From Membranipora membranacea (lineage: Eukaryota > Bryozoa > Gymnolaemata > Cheilostomatida > Membraniporidae), in NCBI GenBank assembly GCA_914767715.1, contig OU612072.1, positions 5,272,001-5,332,000 of the forward strand: a stretch of DNA of 60,000 nt, read 5' to 3'. Positions 54,701 through 60,000 of this stretch are shown here, in pieces. Below the pieces are notes generated by a model. It worked only from the letters and a program-made list of their open reading frames with translations, did not search any database and was not told the origin of the DNA. Every line of letters begins with the position of its first letter. Within the stretch, counting starts at the first letter, position 1. The translations under genes and the position numbers were made by a program.

Positions 54701-56546
54701 GTTCTCAAGGCGGAATACAGACAAGATTGGCGGATCAACTTTTCACTTTGCCTTACCAGTCATTAACCATGCCAGTCAAAGCATATTGTCAGTCATACAA
54801 AAAAAGAGATCACACATTTAACACGATGCATGAAGGCACTCATTCCAATTGATCTGTTTCTCATTTCTTTGTTAAATCTTCCAGATAAAAGATTACGCGC
54901 CTGCTCAGCTAACAAAGTTCCCATAGTTACCTCTGAGGGCACTGGTCTGGCAGAGTTAAACCTCTTACCGTTAGCAGCAGGCATAGAGAAAATTCAGCTG
55001 CCTCCCGGGACATATCCGTTTACTATCAACTCAGATATAGTAAACTGCACGGTCGATGTCAAAGTGATCGGTGAGTGTCACACCAAATTATCCGTAGAAA
55101 ACCTATCTCATATTTTTGATATCTTGGTCTTTCGATGTTTAGTCTTGGACCCAGGTATTGTCATCATCTCATCTTTGATGAGAAGAGAGTTTTCCCCTCT
55201 TGAGCACAGGTTCTGGGAACTATTGTGCTCATGCAAAGTCCTATAGCAATACCCCCTGGAATCCAAACTCTCTCTGTTTACAGAACATCATGTAAGGAGG
55301 AGATTATACTTTGAGTCAGAGTACAGTTTGAGGAGCTGTGAGGCTGATGCTGGGGACCTGTCTAAATCATCTGACATCTACACCACAGCAAAGCATAGGC
55401 AACTCTCAGATGTCTGCCAGGGAGGTGAGAAATATACACTGTACTTGTTTGCAATTTCATCAATGTTCATCTCGTGTCTGGAAGCTGTGTAAACTCTCAA
55501 TCAATAGACAGCAACACCTTGATAAAAAACTATGCAGTATTAGAAGTTGAAAATATGAGGTAGGGAAGACCATCCCCTTGCATACCCCCTAAATTCTAAC
55601 ACTGTAACTATGCCTTGCAGCAGTAAGCACAGCTGTAAGTCTACCCAATGTGTGACAAACAAATTAATCTGGAAAATATTTATAATGGCTGTCAATTTCA
55701 GATTGTAATGGAGGGAGGAGAGAAGATATCCTCCTAAAATGTGAGAATGCCACACTGACCATTAGTTGGCCGACTAATCTGGTGTATAACGGCAGTGTTA
55801 TAAATGTACCAGCCCGTCTGAACCGGAGACTTAATGAGAGAATTGAGGCTATAGGAGCTGCGTTTCATCTTGTCATTCTCACACACAACAATCCGTAAGT
55901 TATATTTGATAAAAGTTTATGCGGAAAAGAAGACATATTGTGAGAAAAGTATTATGAGCACTCAGCCGTGGCTGGTAGTGAGGTCCCCTTGTAATAAAGC
56001 CACTGTATCCCAAACATCGATATATTTGTTTACTGAGCAGTAATGATATCTTTGCTTATTTGATCGCTAGTTGTATGCAGTCAGGTATATAGTGTCAGTA
56101 AAAAATAAATTGTAAAAATAATCAAACTTACATATTATTGACAATCAGAATAATAACTACATCAATTACATAAATAATAAAAATCATATGGGTTAACGCC
56201 ATCGGTCTAATCAAAATGATTTCTCGGTATGTGAATGTAGTAGACAGTTAGATCATATTAATTTTCAGAGATTATGATAAATCAGCCCATTATTAGGTCT
56301 GGTAACGGCACATCGAACGATTGATTTTATTCATGTTCAAGCTGTGAGAAGTATTCCCATCTCTATCACTGTTCTTCTTATTTTGTATTTGTATTTGTGT
56401 ATTTATGTATATCTGTTTTCTTTTCCAACAGAGTTGTGTATCCTGACATTACTAGTAATGGAGGCTATGCCAAACCTGTGCTCTATAGTTTCTGCAATAC
56501 TGAAGGGTACAAATACAGTGATCTGAAAGATGCCTGTGAGAAATAA
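51703..56546 (+). CDS. Secreted NHL-type beta-propeller with an eight-cysteine C-terminal region
   Basis: Exons: 51703-51750, 52476-52555, 53510-54420, 54885-55070, 55284-55424, 55702-55894 and 56432-56546. Phases agree and the sum is 1,674 bases, 557 residues. Exons 1 and 2 join to give a signal peptide ending LLSGLQSVHA before DGSH. The large third exon encodes a beta-propeller with NHL-like strands: VVVVDYLKHCLKLI, LLVTDTNNGAVRHV, MFVTDENGSKIWKI, LLVADSLNHRLRVL and TLYVGEIRRIRMV. The last four exons (about 347-557) contain exactly two cysteines each and N-glycosylation sequons. I do not recognise this region. It is probably an extracellular or membrane-shed protein. The function is unknown. 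A different frame at 52384 also looks signal-like but does not connect in phase. Confidence 0.75.
54679..54826 (+). other. Possible additional exon of the NHL gene, unresolved
   Basis: After a good tcttgcag acceptor the frame required by exon 3 (phase 1) stays open for about 49 codons (FQWRTVFSRRN, GGSTFHFALPVINHA) before a stop. I cannot find a convincing donor: the only phase-compatible one is a weak gtcaaa. Exon 3 joins exon 54885 in phase without it, so this may be an alternative exon, a decayed exon or chance. Confidence 0.25.
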
Positions 56547-57434
56547 CTGCTTGAGGACCAACTTTATTTAATTTGAATTTCAACCAACCGCATCACAGTT
56601 TTGTTAGTTCTTGCAAATAAGATGTTGTAACTGACGACCTGGCAAAGGACAATCGTCATTATTAGTCTAAAGAGAGCATTGATTTGCATCCTTAGGACAC
56701 ATATCTGTTGTGTGTTATCTTTTGAAATGAAAATGAGTTTCAATTGCTTTATCAGCATTGGTTAATCTGAACCTAATATTTCAACATTTTATTTTTATGG
56801 TAACTATAAACCCGAGGTATGATAGGAGGACGTTGTAAGCTTTGCGAGACTGGAGTACGATTTTATTAAGTTTATATATTATATTATGTACATGAAGTAA
56901 TCGTTATTGAGTCGAAATGCATTTGAGTCTAAATGAAATCAGTGCTAACTGAATGTTTTTGAATCTTTATCCAATTTGCAATAATGTTTTCTTAAGTCCA
57001 ATTTTAAACCTTTATCAAATTTTTTTTTCAAGCACGCTTCATTTTTTTTAAGAATTTGTTCCACGTCACGTTTTATCCATTTTGCTTTGAATAAATGGTT
57101 GTGTTTCATAATGCCACCCGATGTCTTATGCATTCAGGAAAAAACTACTACAACATATTTCTGCGCTTTTATTTCAACTGACATTTCTAGGTTATTATCA
57201 AAAAATAAGTTGTCATTACATTTTGCTGCCGCTGTCAACTTTGCATCAATTCAGAAGCGGATGATAGGGCACTGTGATCTCAGCTCAGCTCTTGTCTGAG
57301 GATTTGCCCAAGTTTGGAGGGGTGCTGTTTGTCGTAATAATATAATGACAAAATAATATAACTGGAACAGAATTTGTAATGAGCCATGTAGGCTGTGTCA
57401 TTCATGATGATCGCCTATAAAATTAGAATGCCAC
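56547..57434. other. Intergenic DNA before the retroelement
   Basis: AT-rich, with no recognised product. The 5' boundary, leader and any long terminal repeat of the downstream retroelement were not found here by eye. Confidence 0.45.
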
Positions 57435-58170
57435 ATGCCTGCTGCACTCCGCTTGATTACGTGTTTGTGTAGATTATGCTCAAAGGGTCTGGACTTGCTC
57501 ATAATCTTTAGTGTCCCAAACAAAGTAGAGGATTCCACATTTGATGCTCTTGTTAACTTTCTGGATGAACATTTTAGAGCTGGAGTCAATGCGGTTTCGG
57601 AATCTCTTAGGTTTAACATGAGAAATCAATTGCCTAATGAATCTGTTTCAGATTATATTGAATATTGTAGCCTTATCAAAACTCAGCATAAATGTAGGGT
57701 TCGGTACAGGTAACGCTATATACCATTGTCTCCGTAATGAATTGATTTGTGGCCTGCATGTCAGCAACAATCAAATTCGTGAGGCACTGTTAAAAGAGGG
57801 TGATGCCTTAACATGGATTAATGCGAAATATATATCCATGACAATGAATGTGGCACAAAATAACCCTAACTCAGACAACAGCAAACCAGCAGCAAGCAGG
57901 TTTAATACTGGCATGGATAGAATGAGTCGTAGAAAACTTCATGATAATAGAGAAACGAGCATGAAATGTACACGCTGTGCTGGTCCCCACAAGGCTGACA
58001 ACTGTCCAAATAAACACGGTCATTTTGCTAAATATTGTAGAAATCGGACTGATGACGGTGGCAAAAGTGGTGACTTGAGTGCTGTAGAGATTGTATCCAC
58101 GACGGAAATCAATCTCACGGCTGATGTACGCAAACCGATCGATATACCAATGAAGGTTGAAGGTAAATAA
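57435..58170 (+). pseudogene. gag remnant with zinc knuckle
   Basis: A capsid-like segment (DEHFRAGVNAVSESLRFNMR) runs to about 57690, where the frame shifts. A second frame continues with LICGLHVSNNQIREALLKEG and a Cys-His knuckle CTRCAGPHKADNC (CX2CX3HX4C), and ends with TAA at 58168-58170. The fragment is inactive because of the frame break. Confidence 0.8.
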
Positions 58171-59230
58171 GTCAAATTACAATTGGATACGGGGTTGGAG
58201 TCTAATATCATCATAAGTGTACCAGTCAAAATTAGGTCATTGTAAGTTGTCTGTTCGCTCTGACTTGACAGTACATTATTATAGTGGCAATCCAGTTAAA
58301 AGTTTTAGGTGAGATTTCCGTTGATGTAGTTTATGCAGTCACATAAGTTGCCGCTTATTGCAGTACAGGGTAATGGTACAAGTTTGCTAAGTCGGAATTG
58401 GCTTTCTCACATACCGTAGAACTGGAATGAAATATTCTCGTACTAATAGTAGGTCAGGTCGAATCTTGTACTCTCAATGAGGTCTTCTCAAAGCATGCTC
58501 AGGTATTTCGTAGTGATTGCCTTGGTGAGATTAGAGGTTATGAGGCTTCTATAGAGTTGAACCTGATTGTACACCCATATTCTGTAAAGCTCGTCCAGTT
58601 CCGTGGATGTTTAGAGATAAGGTAGACGATGCTGATCTTGATAAAAAAGTCTCAGATGGTTCTCTCGTACCTGTTCAGAAGAGTAAATTGGCTTCACCAC
58701 TCGTATGTGTACCCAAGGATCAAGGCAAAAATGTAAGAGTATGCACTGACTACTCCATCTCGGTGAACAAGGCTATTGACGACAATGTTTATCCGCTACC
58801 ACTGCCAGATGATCTCTTCACAATGGTGAAAGGAGAAAAATTCTCCAAGATTGACCTTGCATCCGCCTACACACATTTAAAGGTAGACAAAAGCTCTCCG
58901 AAGATTCTCTCGATGAATACTCCTGAAGGGTTGTTAGTGCCTACCAGGTTGTTTGTTGTTTGGAGTGAAAGTAGAAAGTGTGCAGTTTCAGAAAGTCCTA
59001 GATCAGATTTTGTCAGGTATTCCTAACACATGTTGTTATATCAATGATATTCTAGTAACAGGTCCTAATAATCATGAGAGGTCCTAATGATCATGAGCAC
59101 TTGAAACTGCTAGATGAGGTTTTTGATCGCTTGGAAAAGCATGGTATCACAGTGAATAAACACAAAAGTTAGTTCATGCAGTTGTCGGTTCCATATCTTG
59201 GTCATGTTCTCATTAAATCTGGCATAGCAT
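58171..59230 (+). pseudogene. Protease and reverse transcriptase remnant
   Basis: Just after the gag stop, QLDTGLE resembles the aspartic protease active site (normally DTGA or DTGS). From about 58580 the RT frame shows NVRVCTDYSISVNKA, NVYPLPLPDD and KFSKIDLASAYTHLKV. The catalytic YxDD box is altered to YIND in another frame (near 59037), and in-frame stops follow near 59167 and 59230. It is clearly inactive. Confidence 0.8.
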
Positions 59231-59282
59231 AGACAGAGTAAAAGCTATTGAAGAAGCTAAGAATCCTAAGAAAGTCCAAGAT

Positions 59283-59700
59283 GTGCAGCAGTTCATGGGA
59301 ATGATCAACTATTATGGAAAATTCATTGAACAAGTTGCTACCAAAGCTGAGCTGTTGCATAATCTAACAAGTGATGGAGTCGACTTCGTTTGGACGAAAG
59401 AGTGCCAACAAGCATTCAACAATCTCAAGGAAGAGTTGTGCACCCAAACAGTACTCACCAGATTTGACGCTAGAAAACAGCTAGTGATGGCGTGTGATGC
59501 AAGTCCCTACGGCGTTGGAGCCATAATCTCACATAGAGGAGAAGATGGATCTGAAACACCGATAGCCTACTATGCCTCCAGAAGACTTTCAAATGCGGAT
59601 TCCAACTATGCTCAGACACACAGAGAAGCTCTGAGCATTGCAAGTATCTGATCGGTAATAAATTCATACTTTTCACACACCACAGCGTACTTCAGACAGT
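59283..59700 (+). pseudogene. RT connection and RNase H remnant
   Basis: QFMGMINYYGKFIEQVATKA and FVWTKECQQAFNNLKE form the RT thumb/connection. LVMACDASPYGVGAI and PIAYYASRRLSNADSNY form the RNase H core with its first aspartate. The frame is lost near 59640 and a few further residues (FILFTHHSVL) appear in another frame. Confidence 0.82.
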
Positions 59701-59820
59701 ATTCTGCCCTAATGCGGATAGTACTATAGAGACTTTAGCCAAAGAATGTTGTGAATGTCAAATGGTTGGTAATTCAACAGTCAACACCCAAAACTTCATT
59801 AATTTCAGTGTGAGAACAAG

Positions 59821-60000
59821 CTGTGGTTCAGGCTTCATGCTGATTTTGCTGAAAATGATAATCAGAATTATTTCATTGTGGTCGATAGTTATAGCAAATG
59901 GTTACATGTAGAGACTATGAGCAGTATTACTAGCACTAAGGCTATATTTTTGCTAAGACAATTATTCTCAACACATGATTTATGTGCGATAATGTATACA
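59821..60000 (+). pseudogene. Integrase core, partial
   Basis: A frame with LHADFAENDNQNYFIVVDSY then SKWLHVETMSSITSTKA matches the start of the retroviral-type integrase catalytic core, including its first aspartate. The zinc-binding N-terminal domain that should precede it is reduced to a short piece (AKECCECQMVGNS near 59737), implying a deletion. It continues past the window. Confidence 0.7.

Larger units (their letters stand above)
57435..60000 (+). mobile_element. Decayed Ty3/gypsy-type LTR retroelement, 3' end beyond the window
   Basis: The order gag, zinc knuckle, protease, reverse transcriptase, RNase H, integrase is that of Ty3/gypsy elements. The reading frame is broken several times by shifts and stops, so it cannot encode a working polyprotein. 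No long terminal repeat is visible, and the right end lies outside the window. Confidence 0.85.

Noticed and set aside
56945-57133. Lys-rich 62-codon minus frame
   Set aside because: Composition follows the T-rich plus strand; no motif and no continuation.

Overview
This is eukaryotic, metazoan, invertebrate-type DNA. It is AT-rich, its genes are split by GT-AG introns that are mostly 0.2-2 kb long, and introns and intergenic DNA are full of tRNA-derived SINEs, foldback/MITE-like elements, minisatellites and broken retroelements. I cannot name the species. A C-type lectin carrying FAMeT-type (Pfam Methyltransf_FA) modules suggests a mollusc, cnidarian, sponge or similar non-vertebrate lineage. 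Because the genes are split, I rebuilt the exon chains by eye from reading frame, splice signals and intron phase. Every chain given closes to a whole number of codons.

Layout. 1-3302: no gene recognised. 3303-12667 (+): a secreted lectin gene in which a C-type lectin domain (CTLD) is cut in two and four near-identical three-exon FAMeT modules lie between the halves. 12668-19895: gene-poor, with a 1,490-bp hAT-like element that has matching ends and an 8-bp target duplication, a 256-bp tandem duplication and diverged repeats. 19896-22141 (+): MESH1/HDDC3, a (p)ppGpp/NADPH hydrolase of the HD family, complete in five exons. 23558-42215 (-): an ARID4 (RBBP1-like) chromatin protein in 28 exons, about 1,364 residues, convergent with MESH1. 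One of its introns holds a 1.28-kb satellite of 16-bp units. 43562-47742 (+): glia maturation factor (ADF-homology family), 142 residues in six exons, head-to-head with ARID4. 47743-51600: SINE-rich intergenic DNA, including two SINEs inserted head to head. 51703-56546 (+): a secreted NHL-type beta-propeller protein with an unfamiliar eight-cysteine C-terminal region. 57435-60000 (+): a decayed Ty3/gypsy-type retroelement that runs off the window.

MESH1, ARID4 and GMF are conserved housekeeping or regulatory genes that look unrelated in function. The lectin and the NHL protein are secreted, each has a clear TATA box and a short predicted 5' leader, and these are the lineage-specific genes. 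The most unusual object is the lectin. All six canonical CTLD cysteines are present, three before and three after about 596 residues of inserted FAMeT modules. The introns at every module boundary share phase 1, so the CTLD halves could also be joined directly by skipping the modules. The module array shows recent duplication and a truncated relic exon left by a collapsed further copy.
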